A stretch of 64,000 bases of DNA, taken from contig NW_004457390.1 in NCBI RefSeq assembly GCF_000313135.1, positions 1 through 64,000 on the forward strand. The letters run 5' to 3'. The notes beneath the pieces are model-generated. The model made no database searches. It was not told the DNA's origin and was given only the letters and a program-made list of their open reading frames with translations. The position numbers were made by a program, and so were the translations under genes. Below are positions 42,539 through 54,423 of the stretch, piece by piece. The stretch is from Acanthamoeba castellanii str. Neff (Eukaryota > Discosea > Longamoebia > Acanthamoebidae). How positions within the stretch are numbered: the first letter of the stretch is position 1; each line of letters begins with the position of its first letter.

Positions 42539-45500
42539 ATGTCCATGCGTAAAGGCAGCCACGGACGATTGGGGAGCAGCAAGAAGGAGGAGGCGCCCCT
42601 TCTCCATTCGCTGATTCGTGAATCAGGCACATTGAAGGAAGTGGAAGAGCTGCTAAAGGAAGATGCCTCGATGATACACGATCGGGATCGCTTGGGCGGC
42701 ACGCCGCTCCACGCGGCGGTGGAGGCCGGAAAGGCCGACATTGTACAATACCTCCTGGTAAAGTCGGGTATCAACGTGAATTTAATCGACCGACATGGCT
42801 GGACGCCGCTACACACGGCCTGCCATCGAGGCGACCTGGCCGTCATCGAGCTCCTTCTGACCGGCGGCGCCGGTGGTCTTGGGACCAACAACCCCAGCAT
42901 TGGCGTTAAGCCCAAGGGGTTCGGTGGCTCCAATGGCTTCGATTCTCGCTCCCCCTCCAACTTGTACGTTGCACTCTCCTCTCATCCCCCTTCCCGCGTT
43001 GCACGTTTCGCCATTGCAATTCAATCTTTTTTACTTTTCCATCTTACGCTTGGAAATCTACACCCACCAACGTACAAGCTATCGTTTTGCACAGCTAGCT
43101 TTGGCCCTGCCCATTTTAATTCTGTGTGATCGAATGTGCCCCGAATTATGCAACGAGATGGACATCATCGCTCCAATTTCACCAGTTCACATCCGTGTGC
43201 CGCTTCTCTGAAGTTTCGTGGTAACACGGCAATATGTATATATATTAGGTTGTAATACTTGATGTATATTACTGTTGTGTGTTTCGCGTCGTGTTAGTTT
43301 CGGTCACAAATAGTTCACCATTGCCTAGCACTCACTAACACTCGTCGGCCTTGTTACTCTGCAGTGTGAGCGTGACACTTACAACGGTGGACCTGTCCAC
43401 ACCACTGCACTACTTTGTGCGACACCCGCCACCCGACCAAGCCCCCGGCATCAAGTACGCCTCTTTCACTCCTCGCCGCCACACATGTGTGGTGTTACAA
43501 CACATACGTGCGTTCTCGCTAACATCTGCCTCTTCCCGGTCGGTTGCAGGGTGGGCATGCGCACTTCATCGGAGACCTACTATTCGTTGCCCATGTCACA
43601 CACTCCCCCAGCGATCTCGAAAGGGTTTCTCCTACGAGAGTACACTTTCCCCTCTCCCACTCGCCGCTCTCGCGGTGCACCGCGATCTTCTTCTTTAATG
43701 AATTCACACGCTTGTCGCAACCGACAGAACGGGCGAGGCGACGCGTAAGTGGAGGAGCGACGGCAGCCGACCCTACGCGATGCCCGCGCACGATAAATAT
43801 TTTATCATCCTCCAGTACCTGCTGGGACCCAAGCAGGTACATATGGTTCCCCTTTCTTTCTTGCTTATCTCACCATCGTTAAGCATCTGGGTCTCACCAT
43901 TTCTTCTTGCGACGTTGTGCGCGATGCTCCTCATAATCTTAGGGTCCACTAAACACGTCCAACGCGATGAACAAAAACGGAGAGACTCCGACACATCTTC
44001 TCGCCTCAGCCCGCACCTCTTCTCCTCTCGTTCTCGCGTATCTTCTACAGCACGACGCGAACGTCAACATCACCAACCGGTACGTCTCTAATGTTTTGTT
44101 TTTTTAAAACCAAAATTATTTTTTTTTGCCTGCTCGAGCCCTACACATGCACTCGCTCAGTGTCAGCACCGTAACCCGATCCGTCTGCTGCTTCCAGGTA
44201 TGGTGAAACGCCGCTGCACTTGGCTGTGAGAAATGGGCGGGCGGAACTGGTGGAGATGCTGCTCGAGCATGGCGCGGACATGACAGTCGTGGGCGGGGAG
44301 GGAACGCCGAGGGACGTCGCTCTCCGGGCGAAGCTGCCCGAGATGATGGCCCTGCTCGATAAAGAAGGTAAACATTCATATAGCCATCAACCACAGCCGC
44401 ACACGCACCACACACGCACCACACACGCACACGCACAAGACTCATAATGCTGTCGCGTGCGCTACACACAGAAAAGCGACGATTGAAGGCCTTGAAAAAG
44501 AAGAAAAAGAAGAGCAAGGGCAAGAAGAAAAAGAAGGGCTCGTCGGAGGAAGTGCACTCTTCCGACGCGGGCGAGCGATTGAACCCGTTCGCGAGCGGCA
44601 AGGAGAGCGGCGGGAGCCTGTCGAGCACCACGTCGGGGCTCAAGGGCAGCGCCGAGCAGAAGATGGACGAAGAGGGCGATCTGAGCGTGAACGACAAGGA
44701 GCGCATGATCGAGCTGCTCAACTCGCTCAAGCTGACCAAGTACATTCCGCTCTTTGTCGACGAGGACATCGGCATGCGGGCGCTCATGCTGCTGACCGAC
44801 GACGACCTCAAGAGCCTGGGCGTCAAGATGGGCGGCCGACGGGTCATCTTGGACTACACGCAGAAGGAGCGGGAGCGGGAGGAGAAGGAGCGGGAGACCG
44901 GCGAGCGACGGCGCGGCGGGAGCGCTAACGGCAGCCCCAACACGCACGCCAGGAAGAACAGCGGCGGGATCAAGGTCGAGCGGCTCAGCACGAGCGCGCG
45001 CAACCTCGGCCCGCTGGTCTCCAAGCGACGCGGGCGGGACGCCCCGCAGCGGAAGAGCGTGGACAGCGGACCGGCGACGAGCGAGTCCATCGCGTTGATG
45101 GCCAAGAGCACCAGCGGCCTGCCCACCGACGACGACGACACCGGCGGCGAGGACTGCAACTTTGAGGAGGTGGACGCGCCCGAGGAGCGCGAAGAGGACG
45201 AGGCCGAGTTGAGGTACCTGCGACATTCTCTTTCTCTTTCTTTTCGTTTCCCTGTTTTCATGGCTAACCGACAAACAAAAAACAGTGACAGTTCCGGGGT
45301 GGAGATGAAGGCGACGATCGCGGTCGACAGTCTCTCACTCGACGAACACTTGGGGACGGGTGCGCGCTCTCTTTCCCACAAACATCGTTTCGCTTCGCTT
45401 CTTGTTTCAAAAGAAACTCACAACTACAACAATTTTTGTCGAGAGCAGGAGCTTTCGGAGATGTCTACAAGGGTCGATTGCGAGGCATGACCATCGTTGC

Positions 45501-47139
45501 CGTCAAGAAACTCACCGGCGTCAACCAGACGGCGTTCCTCCGCGAGGCCAAGATCATGCAGCAGATCCCGAACCACCCCAACGTGGTGACCTTCTACGGC
45601 ATGGCGGCCTCGCAGAACGTTCTCTACATCGTCACCGAGTTTGTGCCCCATGGCTCGCTCGCGGTACGTCACCACCACCACCCAACCCGCCGCCGCCGCC
45701 GCCGCCGCCACCGTCGCCACCCAACCCGCCGCCTCAGCCAAAGAATGTAATCGCCGAGCGATCTAATGCCTCATGTTGCGGTCGCGCAGCTCTACCTGCG
45801 GAGCAACATCAACAAGGTGCCCATGCATGTGCTGGTGCAAATGGCCAAGGACATCGTGAGCGGGATGGAGCACCTCCGGGCAAACGACGTCGTCCACCGG
45901 GACCTGGCCGCGCGCAACCTCCTTCTCGAGATTCGATCCAATGGTGAACACAGGGTCAAGGTACAGCTGCGTTCGTCTTGCTCCGCTCTTCCTTCGCTCT
46001 GGTCTCACCGCGTCTCTTTTTTCGTTCTTTTGCACGACGCGCATGACACAGGTGAGCGATTTTGGGCTGTCCCGTCCGCTGATGGAAAGCGAGTACTACA
46101 AAACGGGCGACTCGTCGCGAGGGCACATTCCCGTCAAGTGGACCGCTCCCGAGGCGCTCAAATGGCTCAAATACTCGTCCCAGTCTGGTAATATGACCCA
46201 CGCCTCGCCCACACACGACACACACACCACACACACACCACACACACACCACACACACGACACACACACCACACACACCACACACGACACACACCATTGC
46301 TGCGCCGCTGCTTGGTGTACTCACCACTCTCGTGTCGTGTCATGAAGACGTGTGGGCCTTCGGCGTGGTGCTCTGGGAGATTTTTTCCTACGGACAGGCG
46401 CCCTACCCGGGCCTCTCCAACTCGGAGGTGATACAGGAGGTGTCGAAGGGCTATCGCATGCCGCCGCCCGACAACTGCCCCGGCCAGATCGTGGAGCTGA
46501 TGAACGAGTGCTGGCACGACGATCCATTGAAGCGACCACAGTGGATCAACATTTTTGTCAAGCTTTCCGCACTCGAGGAAAAGTACGGACCCTTTGCCAC
46601 ACACCGCACACAATGGTGGCTGACCCGCTTCTCTCTGTGTGTTGTGTGTGTGTGTGTGTGTTGTGTGTGTAGGCTCTTGGACGAGTGGGAAGAGAAGGAG
46701 AGGCGGCGAGAGAAGGACGACAGGGAAAAGCAAAAGGACATGGCCGACCTTAAGAGGCGGTTAGAACTCCAAGAGGAAATTGAGCGGGAACTCGAAAACG
46801 CAGCAAGAAACTACTCATCTCAGGTGGCTATACCCTCCCCGTCGTGCGTGTCGTGCGTGTCGTGCGTGTCGTGCGTGTCGTGCGTGTCGTGCGTGTCGTG
46901 CGTGTCGTGCGTGTCGTGCGTGTCGTGCGTGTCGTGTCCCGTGCCTTGTAATGGTTGTTAATCTCGCTGTTTGTCTCCACTCGACACACCAGCACGAATG
47001 CATAGCGCAGATCGAGCGTATTCTGGATGAGTTGGATCGGAAAGTTGACGAATCAACAAGTCGCTCCGTCTCTCCACTCTCTTCGCCCTTCAGCTCCGTC
47101 CAGGGCAACTCCTCTTCCTCCTCCCTCCCGTCCTCCTGA
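42539..47139 (+). CDS. Ankyrin-SAM-tyrosine-kinase-like protein kinase
   Basis: Starts MSMRKGSHGRLGSSKKEEAP. Four or five ankyrin repeats are visible (GGTPLHAAVEAGKADIVQYL, GWTPLHTACHRGDLAVIELL, STPLHYFV, GETPLHLAVRNGRAELVEML; 42690-44370). A Lys-rich stretch follows, then a SAM domain (MIELLNSLKLTKYIPLFVDE through LKSLGVKMGGRRVIL, about 44706-44855). The kinase domain (45340-46590) has GTGAFGDVYKG, VAVKKL (catalytic Lys), HRDLAARN, SDFGLS, PVKWTAPEAL, DVWAFGVVLWEIFSYG and RPQW. HRDLAARN and PVKWTAPEAL are the signatures of tyrosine rather than Ser/Thr kinases. A coiled coil (EEKERRREKDDREKQKD) and Ser-rich tail end the protein. No membrane segment: a cytosolic kinase. Acanthamoeba is known to have a tyrosine-kinase system with SH2 proteins. 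Confidence 0.85.
46206..46296. repeat. (CACACACCA)n intronic satellite
   Basis: Nine-base CA-rich array in the intron before the DVWAFGVVLW exon of the kinase. Confidence 0.8.
46841..46937. repeat. (GTCGTGCGT)n intronic satellite
   Basis: About ten near-perfect copies of a 9-bp unit in the last intron of the kinase gene. Nine is divisible by three, so retention would keep the frame and add Ser-Cys-Val repeats. Confidence 0.85.
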
Positions 47140-47525
47140 TTCCCTCATCTTCCCTTCCTCTTCCGCTCTTTTCTTTCCTCCTCGCCTTGGCACGACCGGG
47201 CGTATCACTTCGACGGCTTGGCATTCTACTCGGGCGAGTAGATGAACCGTCGTCAAGAATCGATGCAGCACCAAACGACAACTACGCCGGCGAGACAAAC
47301 ACGACACACGACACACAACACAACGCACAGATGGCCACGCAGTTTAGAACCACGCTTGTATTTATTATTGTTTTTTAACCACCCAACCAAAATCAAACAA
47401 GAAAATTCGACACAACCTTTGATTCTTATTGGCCCAAAATGTTCGATCGGCCCACTTCGCCCGAAGCGAACAGATATCAATTATTTCCACTGAACCATAA
47501 ACACAACAAAACACAAGCACCAAAC
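47140..47525. other. Intergenic, no gene recognised
   Basis: 386 bp containing the kinase 3' UTR and the leader of the 75-aa gene. A short ACACGACAC run occurs near 47300; nothing else is seen. Confidence 0.4.
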
Positions 47526-47753
47526 ATGTCGAGGAAGACGACGACGACCGAGGCAGGTGGAGCTTTTCGCGGCGCGAGCGGCTACGTGAAGCAGACCACG
47601 GAGCAGCCCTTCTTCCCCTATGGCTGCCCCTACTGCAAGAGGGAGAACGTGACCAGCAAGCCGGGCAACAGCTGCGGCCGCCAGGAGTGTAACGAGAAGT
47701 GGAAGAAGGACCACCAGGGCATCGGCGACGCCATCGCTCGTCGCTTCAAGTGA
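47526..47753 (+). CDS. Small Cys-rich (putative zinc-binding) protein, 75 aa
   Basis: Single exon beginning MSRKTTTTEAGGAFRGASGY. It has one CxxC (GCPYCKREN) and a second Cys pair 15 residues on (CGRQEC), a plausible zinc ribbon, then a basic C-terminal helix ending DAIARRFK. The N-terminus is low-complexity. An in-frame ATG exists 29 codons upstream (47439), but the sequence between is AT-rich and leader-like, so I take 47526. No family recognised; a role in nucleic-acid or protein binding would be a guess. Confidence 0.6.
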   Translation: MSRKTTTTEAGGAFRGASGYVKQTTEQPFFPYGCPYCKRENVTSKPGNSCGRQECNEKWKKDHQGIGDAIARRFK

Positions 47754-47880
47754 GCACTCCCCCCCCAACTTCATTCTTCCCTTCGCCCCAAAAATGAAGC
47801 AAACTTGCTTCCACCAAACAAGACTTTATTTTGTATTTTACTTCTTTGGTCGCCCGCGTGGCCACGAGGGGCCAACCAGT

Positions 47881-49098
47881 TCACCAGAGCTCGAATTGGT
47901 TGTTGAGGTTCGGGTAGGTGAGGCTGTAGTAGCCGTCGGTCTCGGGCGGGGTGGGGAAGAACCACTGCAGCGGCGACGAGCCCATCACCTGCCTCAGGTT
48001 GGCTTGCGGACCCAAGTCGTACTTGTGTCTCAGTTTCTGAGTGCGTGCGTGCGTGCGTGCGGTGTTGTGTGGTGTGTGGGTGGGTGGTGATGCGAGTTAG
48101 CGGTGGAGGCATGGGGTAGGAGGAGGATGACAGCAAGGGTACCTTGCCGTTGCTTGGCCGGCCTCGTCGCCAAAGCCGCGCGCGGAGGGCCATCTTCTCG
48201 ATCGTCGTCGCGTTGGTGATGATGAGATTTAACGTGTGGAAACCCATCGCTGGATCGGCCAAGCAAACAAAGCGTGTCATTTTCAAATAATAATAAAACA
48301 ATCCACCAATAAATAATAAAAAAGAATATAAGTAATATTATTTAATTATTATTATTAATATTATTAAAAATTAAGCGTACCCGTGAGATTAATGGTGAAG
48401 GCGGCCGCCACCCAAACGATCATGCCTGGAGACGATCTCGGTTAGCACCGCCCGCAAGAGTGCGACAACACTCACGTACCGACGGTGACGCCGTTGATCC
48501 ATAACTGCTCCGACGTATACTTGTCGCTCTGGATAGACACGCATGAGTCACACAGCACACGACACGACACGACACACACGATACGCGACACGCAACACAG
48601 CGGCAAGCATGCAACACACACGTACGTGTTTGAACAGGTCGTAGATGCAGAAGCTGAAGAGCGTGAGGAACATCGCGCCGACGCCAGCGCCGTAGAAGAG
48701 GAACAGGAAAAAATACTTCAGGTTGTTGTGGCCCACGCCTGCACCATTACATGCCATCGACGCGCCACGTGAGTGCAAAAGTGACACACGCAACACGCGA
48801 CACACGCGACACACCGCGACAAACAACTAAAGAGAACCCAGCTGGGTGCGTACAGTTGTTGATCCAGGGGCAGTGGTGGTCCATGCGCAGTACGCACCGG
48901 TTGCAGTGGCGACAGTGGTGCGCGCGCGGCGGGCGGTGAGACGCGCACTTCTTGCAGTAGTTGGTGTCCTCCACCACCTCGATGTCCTTCTTCCTGTTCT
49001 TCGGCTTCTTTTGCTTCTGATCGGGGTCGCTACCTTCCTCCTTCTCCCCCTATAAAGTAACAGCTCAGCGTGTGCGGACACGCGCGTGCCTCTGTGTG

Positions 49099-49142
<44 letters not shown>

Positions 49143-49935
49143 TGTGTGTGTGTGTGTGTGTGTCGTGTGTCGTGTGTCGTGTGTCGTGTGTCGTGTGTCG
49201 TGTGTGTCGTGTGTCGTGTGTCGTGTGTCGTGTGTCGTGTGTCGTGTGTCGTGTGTCGTGTGTCGTGTGTCGTGTGTCGTGTGTCGTGTGTCGTGTGTGT
49301 CGTGTGTGTGACACGAACCTCGCTGTCGCTGTCGGACGATGAGGAATCGGCATCGGAGTCGCTGGCCGAGCCATCGTCATCGCGATCGCGTATGCGCTCC
49401 TTGCCCTTCGACGGCCCGCGAGCACCGCCGCTGCCGCGCAGCAGCTTCATTTCCACGTCACCGTCGCCGCGGGCGCCGCCGTCGTCGGACTGCTCGTCAC
49501 CGCTCGCGGCCTGCTCGTCATCGCGCTCCGCCACCGAGTGCAGCCGTCCCTCCTCCATCTCCGGCGGCAGCTGAGCCCAACAACAAAAGTGAGTCGCGTG
49601 TGCGTGTGCGTGTGCGGTTGTGTGTGCGGTCGTGTGTGTGCGGTCGTGTGTGTGTCACGCACGTAGCCGGGGAGAACGAAGCCGGGGTCGGTGCGGATGG
49701 CGCAGTAGTAGGAGTAGAGGCAGAGGATGACGAGCGCGTGGAACACGAGGAGGATGAAGATGTGGAACGGGTCATGGGCGGTGTACATCATGTAGGGGAT
49801 GAACACGTAGTGCCACACGGACCAGTAGCCCACCGCGCAGAAGGCCCACACGAACGCCACACAGAAGCGGCCGCCCCACCGCACGCACGCGTCCATGGCC
49901 GCCAGTCTGTGCTTGGCGCTCGCCCTCATGTGCAT
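47881..49935 (-). CDS. DHHC-type protein S-palmitoyltransferase
   Basis: Minus strand. N-terminal part [20 protein letters not shown] (49935) leads into two membrane helices ([39 protein letters not shown]). A Ser/Asp-rich cytosolic loop follows (about 49320-49570), then the zinc/DHHC core: [19 protein letters not shown] and [17 protein letters not shown] (about 48857-48970), with the catalytic Cys in DHHC. Two more helices come after [18 protein letters not shown]. The end is [14 protein letters not shown]. These enzymes attach palmitate to Cys of Golgi or plasma-membrane proteins. An upstream exon (about 50060-50150, ASYGGLELSRAIHTSSELIE) may add N-terminal residues; its ATG was not found. 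An intron at 49096-49311 is almost wholly satellite. Confidence 0.82.
49096..49311. repeat. (GT)n and (GTGTGTC)n compound satellite in DHHC intron
   Basis: About 216 bp, the longest array here: a GT run (49100-49163) followed by some 20 copies of the 7-mer. It occupies practically the whole intron. Confidence 0.9.
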
Positions 49936-50572
49936 GTCGCCTGGTCTGTTTTTTCAAATCAACACAAAAAATAAATAAGCCACAAGAGCTGGTGAAATCA
50001 AAAAAAGGTGAATGGGTCGAGTAAAAACCTTGAATTGCCATTAACAAAAATAAAATTGAAGGTGGGGAGATGGATGTCGGTACCTGTTGCTCGATTAGCT
50101 CGCTGCTGGTGTGTATGGCCCGGGAAAGTTCGAGGCCGCCGTAAGATGCCTGGAGCACGGAGAGGAAAACAGACACGAAACAGCTCGTCGAGTTTCGATT
50201 TTTATTTCCTTTTTTTTAACACGTAAAATCATTTTTTTGTTTTTATTGGGCTGACCGGTGGTGAACGGCCGAAGAGGGACAGGTTGTGTTGCACGGTGGT
50301 GATCTAGTGTGCACCAAGTGTGTATGACAGTAGAGTGTGATGTAGTTGTGTTGTTGTGAGAGAAGAAGTAATAAACGCTAATGCGCTACAGATATATAGT
50401 TGTGTGTGTTGTCAGGGCAAGAGGGACATTGCTGAGAGGTTCAAAATTGGATAAGTGACCAGGTCGTTCTTACCACAAAAGGTTGTACAAGGATGTGAGG
50501 CTCAGGTTGGTGGCCTCCTCCACCACCTGCTGTGTGATGTACTGGTCACTGCTTTCAGCATCATCATAGAAT

Positions 50573-50683
50573 CAACACTCCTGCTTCTTCCACTGGCTGA
50601 GTGACACTGGGAAGGCGCCCTTGTTGGTGTCCCATGTTGTCATGCATCACTGTCCACAAGAAATCCACCATGGCCTGTGCCAG
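50573..50683. repeat. 111-bp direct repeat, unit 1
   Basis: Starts CAACACTCCTGCTTCTTCC and ends GCCTGTGCCAG. Related to unit 2 (50726-50836) at roughly 80-85 percent by eye, with equal length. Confidence 0.7.
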
Positions 50684-50725
50684 CTTCTTGTTGTTGTTGT
50701 TGTTGTTGTCTTGGTGCAGGTAGGC

Positions 50726-50836
50726 CAACACTCCCACTTCTTCCACTGGCCGAGCGACACTGGGAAGGCGCCCTCATCAGCATCCCATGTTGTCACACAT
50801 CACCATCCACAAGAAATCCACCACAGCCTGCGCCAG
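50726..50836. repeat. 111-bp direct repeat, unit 2
   Basis: Starts CAACACTCCCACTTCTTCC and ends GCCTGCGCCAG; 42 bp after unit 1. On the minus strand both units read variants of VDFLWxVMxDNMG and RLPSVxxPVEE, but unit 2 has a stop, so coding is doubtful. Confidence 0.7.
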
Positions 50837-51164
50837 AGGGCACCGGCGCTGACAGTGGTTGACGATGAGGTGGCAAGGTAGCCCAGCAGTTGGTGGAGTA
50901 CGACATAGGGCAGGCCGCTCAGCAGGTTCCACACTCCTTCCCTCACCTCTCTTCATCTTCTTCTCCCAATCTCAGTCTCTTACTGTTTTTTATCGCGGCT
51001 GGCTTCGCTTCTTGGCAGCTTCCTCTCTCACCCTCTTCACCAGCAGTTTTTGTGTGGCCTCTCTGGTTGGTGCATTTATAAAATTGGATAAAGTTTACCA
51101 GGAAAAACATTTTTGCTCTTTGGGGCTTGCCTAGTGTGGTGGTGTTCACGCAGCTTGCCGAACA

Positions 51165-52714
51165 TCAAGAGCAGTTCACCATCGGCGAGTGGTCTTCTGG
51201 TTGTGCGAGGTGGAGCTCGAAGGTGCCCGTGGCACCGTTGACGTCCCACCGGTAGGTGCCCGTGATGGTGTGGTGGTCCACCACCCGGCCCGTGTAGTGG
51301 AAGAGGCCGCTGTGCGTCGCGTACCGCTCCCGCCACTCGACCACCCTGCTCGCGCGGTCGTACCGGCCCACCCACACGGCTGAATATCGGAGCAAAACAC
51401 GACACGCAACCGGCACACAGCACACACGACCGACACACAGCACGTTGCACGGGGTCAGTTTCTTGCACGCAGGGCAGGTCAGGCGGTGACCAGTGCCGTA
51501 CCTCCGGTCTGGCGATTGTAGGAGGAGCCCGACGAGTACTGCATCTCGGCCCACAGCAGGCCATGCAGCAGGCGCAGCCGGGTGCCCTGTACGCGGGTCA
51601 CATTGCCGCTCGATGCCGAGTTCTGCGTGTGCCCTGTTGTGTGCGGAAAGTACCTGTCAACAAGTTGATATCACGAAAGGGTGTAAAAGAAGGGGAAATG
51701 GGCACCGTCCACGATGTAGAGCCCCTCGTTGATGACGAGAGATGACAGGTAGTCAGAGTCCTTGCGCGTCGCCAGCTCGTATCTCCGCTTCCAATCCACC
51801 TCTTCGTTCTCGCTGTCGTCGTTAACAAGCGCCGGAAGACCAGGAGGCGTTGTTGTAGGCCACGGCTGTCGATTCCAGATCGACCGCACGTCGGCCACCG
51901 GAGTGGAGAAGCCCTCCCGAAGGTCCTCGATCGCCGCCTGTTGTGCTCGGGGGTCGTCGCTGCCGGCAGCTGCGACCTGCGGCACCAGTAGCGTGTGCGG
52001 GCCGAAGCGGCGCTGGTAGAGCTGCTTCCAGAGCCACGGGTCGGAGCAGATGCGATGGAACACGTGCGAGCAGCGGCCCAGCGACTGCACCCCAAACATC
52101 GGCAGGAAGCTGCACACGCTGAAGATCGCCTCGAGCGGCAGGTAGGCGCTAAAGTCCACCCCACCACCATCGTCACCATGACCACCTTGTCCGGCTGTCG
52201 AGCCCTGACTACGCTCGTAGGCCCGCAGGCGCTTCAGGAGCCCGAGCAGGTGGTCCCAGGTGGCCGGCACCGCTGGCTGGCCGGCGGCAACGAGCTCGAC
52301 CGACACGATCACGATCTCGAAGCGTCCTGCGGCCGCTGCGGATGTGGTGGTGACGGTACCGGCCAGGCTGCAGGGCGGAAGCAGGCGGCCGGCCAGCAGT
52401 CGATCGACGGTGGTGGTCTGGGCCTGTGCCTGGGCCTTGGGGAGGCTACCGCTGGCCTGGAGGGTGACGTGGCCGTCGGACGAGCACACGCCGCGCCAGC
52501 CGCCCTCGTCGGTGCGGACCACGGTGCGCTCATTGCCAAGGGCGTACCAGGGCAGGCTGCTGCCTGAGGAGGGCTCGTCGGTGCGCAGGCGGCCGTCGGC
52601 GGTCAGGTAGAGGGCGAAGGCCTTGGTACAGTAGCGCAGGTCCTCGCCTTCACCCTCCGGGTATATCTCAGTCGCGATGCACACCAACCGGGCCAGCACC
52701 TCCCCCTCCTCCAC
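51165..52714 (-). CDS. F-box protein (N-terminal start uncertain)
   Basis: Minus strand. A long exon (52714 to about 51670) contains an F-box: YLPLEAIFSVCSFLPMFGVQ followed by SLGRCSHVFHRICSDPWLWK and QLYQRRFG (about 52010-52150). It is preceded by a 180-residue region of unknown fold (FALYLTADGRLRTDEP, LPWYALGNERTVV, VTLQASGSLPKA). After further exons the C-terminus is beta-rich (WVGRYDRASRVVEWRERYAT, GLFHYTGRVVDHHTITGTYR, GTFELHLAQPEDHSPMVNCS), which looks like a substrate- or ligand-binding sandwich. The frame is open above 52714 without an ATG; a candidate ATG is at 52760-52762 but needs an implausibly short intron. SCF adaptor role inferred from the F-box. Confidence 0.7.
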
Positions 52715-52896
52715 TACCTGACTGCTGGAACTTGGCTTGTCGTTTCTCTACGGTGCCTCCATCTTCTTGGTGTGCCAAAGAGTTTGATCTCTCTGTTTTT
52801 ATGTTCTATTTCTTTTTTGTTCGCTGAAACGTTTCAGCGAACCGTAAACGGTTACCCAGCAACCAAAAAACAACCGGGAAGCTTTTGGGCGATCCA

Positions 52897-54423
52897 TCAT
52901 TCCCTCTTGGGCAGAGAGTAGACGGTCCGCGCGTTCTCGGTGGTGGCCCGGATGACCTCGGCCAGTGAGGTCCCCTTGAGTTCGGCCACCTGTGTGTGTT
53001 TGGGACACAATGCGTCCACGTGAGTGCAGTGTTTTTTGTTGTGTTGAGCACGTGCGTGCTTGCGTGCCTTCTTAGCGACGAGGGGGGTCATTGCCGGCTG
53101 GGCCACTTTTCCTCGGTGCGGCTCGGGCGCCATGCTGTCACACACGGCGCGCAATGTGAGCCCGGTGAGGTAGTGCATTCCTAAAAGCTCGCAACAACGT
53201 ACAATGGGCAATCGGTTTCGAGAAGCAGCCTATTGAGAGGCACCATCTTGACTACCTCGGGCGCCCGTCCGGCCTTGGCGAACGTGATCGCGCCTAATGA
53301 CCATCATCAACATCAAGCAACAATGATGGGTGCAAAGCCAAGGAATGTGCATACCAGTGAAGCCAAAGTAGACGTTGGGATAGAGGGCCAGCAGCTCGCC
53401 GGCCATCTCCGGGGACTCGCCGAAGCAGTGCATGTGGATCTTCCACTCGGTAGGCACGTGCTCTTTCAAGAGTCGCAATGTGTCCTGCTCGTTGTGGCAA
53501 TGTTGATTGTCGGCAAAGTGCGATCGGTTCAAGATGAAGAGCTCTGCAAAGTACCGCTTCAGCGTCACGTGAGTGGATGACGAGCGNNNNNNNNNNNNNN
53601 NNNNNNNNNNNNNNNNNNNNNNNNNNNNNNNNNNNNNNNNNNNNNNNNNNNNNNNNNNNNNNNNGCCTTCTGGACCTCTTGCTCTGACAAGTTCTTGAAG
53701 AAGTCGAGTCCGCACTCTCCCTGCAAAAGTTGTTTTTGTTGTAAGAGCGAAGCCAATGAGCACCGTGAACGGCTAGCTCAGCGTAGAGTACCCAGGCCAC
53801 GGTGCGCGGGTGGCTCATGGCCTGTTCGATTTCCTTCTCCAGCGCGTCGTCGTACTGCGATGCCGAGTGTGGATGCACACCGTACGTCATGTACACTCGC
53901 GAGGCAAACGAACCAGCTTCACTAGCTGCATCAAGAGACAATCAGCACACGTACTAGTGCTATCTCACCATCACACTCACACCCACACGCACACATGCGC
54001 GCGCGCGCGCACACACACACAAGCGTACTCGAGGCCAGGTCGGCTAGCCGGTGCGTGGGTTGGTAACCTCCGGGAAAGCAGCACACGTGCACGCACGCCT
54101 CCAATTGCATACGCGGCACTGCCACGGGTGGTGCTGGCGCCGCCTTCCCCCCACGGCCTTTGCCTGTGTGATATTTATGATTATCATTTGAGTTATATTT
54201 AAAATAAAAATATTTGAAAAAAATAATATCAATGGTGGTGTAGGAAACCTTTTTGTGCTGTGTAGAGGTCTCGTACTACCTCTTCCGTCCAATTGGCGTC
54301 AAAGAAATCGATGAAATCTTTCTGTGTTTTGCCGGATTGGTTGTCAGTTAGCCGGTCCAGCACCATGTCCAGGTGTGCATGCGAATCGATAAAGTACAGC
54401 TGCTCACTTCCGTCTCCTTCCAT
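52897..54423 (-). CDS. TatD-family metal-dependent nuclease, interrupted by assembly gap
   Basis: Minus strand, start MEGDGSEQLYFIDSHAHLDM (54423) with the metal-binding HxH (HAH). Then come MQLEACVHVCCFPGGYQP, VYMTYGVHPHSASQYDD (second metal/His site), GECGLDFFKNLSEQEVQ (catalytic Glu region, usually GExGLDY), the gap, ADNQHCHNEQDTLRLLKEH, KIHMHCFGESPEMAGELL and VYFGFTG, and the C-terminal part VIRATTENARTVYSLPKRE. TatD enzymes are Mg-dependent 3'-5' exonucleases active in DNA repair and apoptosis-like DNA decay. The 78 N remove part of one exon or intron (53587-53664), so continuity there cannot be checked. About six exons. Confidence 0.85.
53587..53664. other. Assembly gap (78 N)
   Basis: Run of N inside the TatD gene; its true size is unknown. 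Confidence 0.98.

Larger units (their letters stand above)
50177..51164. other. Gene-poor 1-kb region between DHHC and F-box genes
   Basis: No convincing CDS. It contains two 111-bp related direct repeats (50573-50683 and 50726-50836) and a TTG run between them, and otherwise plain sequence. Compositionally unlike exons. Confidence 0.45.

Noticed and set aside
45661..45745. Pro/Arg-rich coding insertion in the kinase
   Set aside because: Begins with a GTACGT donor and separates EFVPHGSLA from LYLRSNINK; it is an intron with a CCG array.
49096..49311. Long Val-Cys-Arg and His-Thr-Thr repeat ORFs on both strands
   Set aside because: Shadows of the 7-bp satellite inside the DHHC intron; the flanking exons are in different frames and splice across it.
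53587..53664. X-containing frames across the N run
   Set aside because: Gap of unknown length; cannot be translated.
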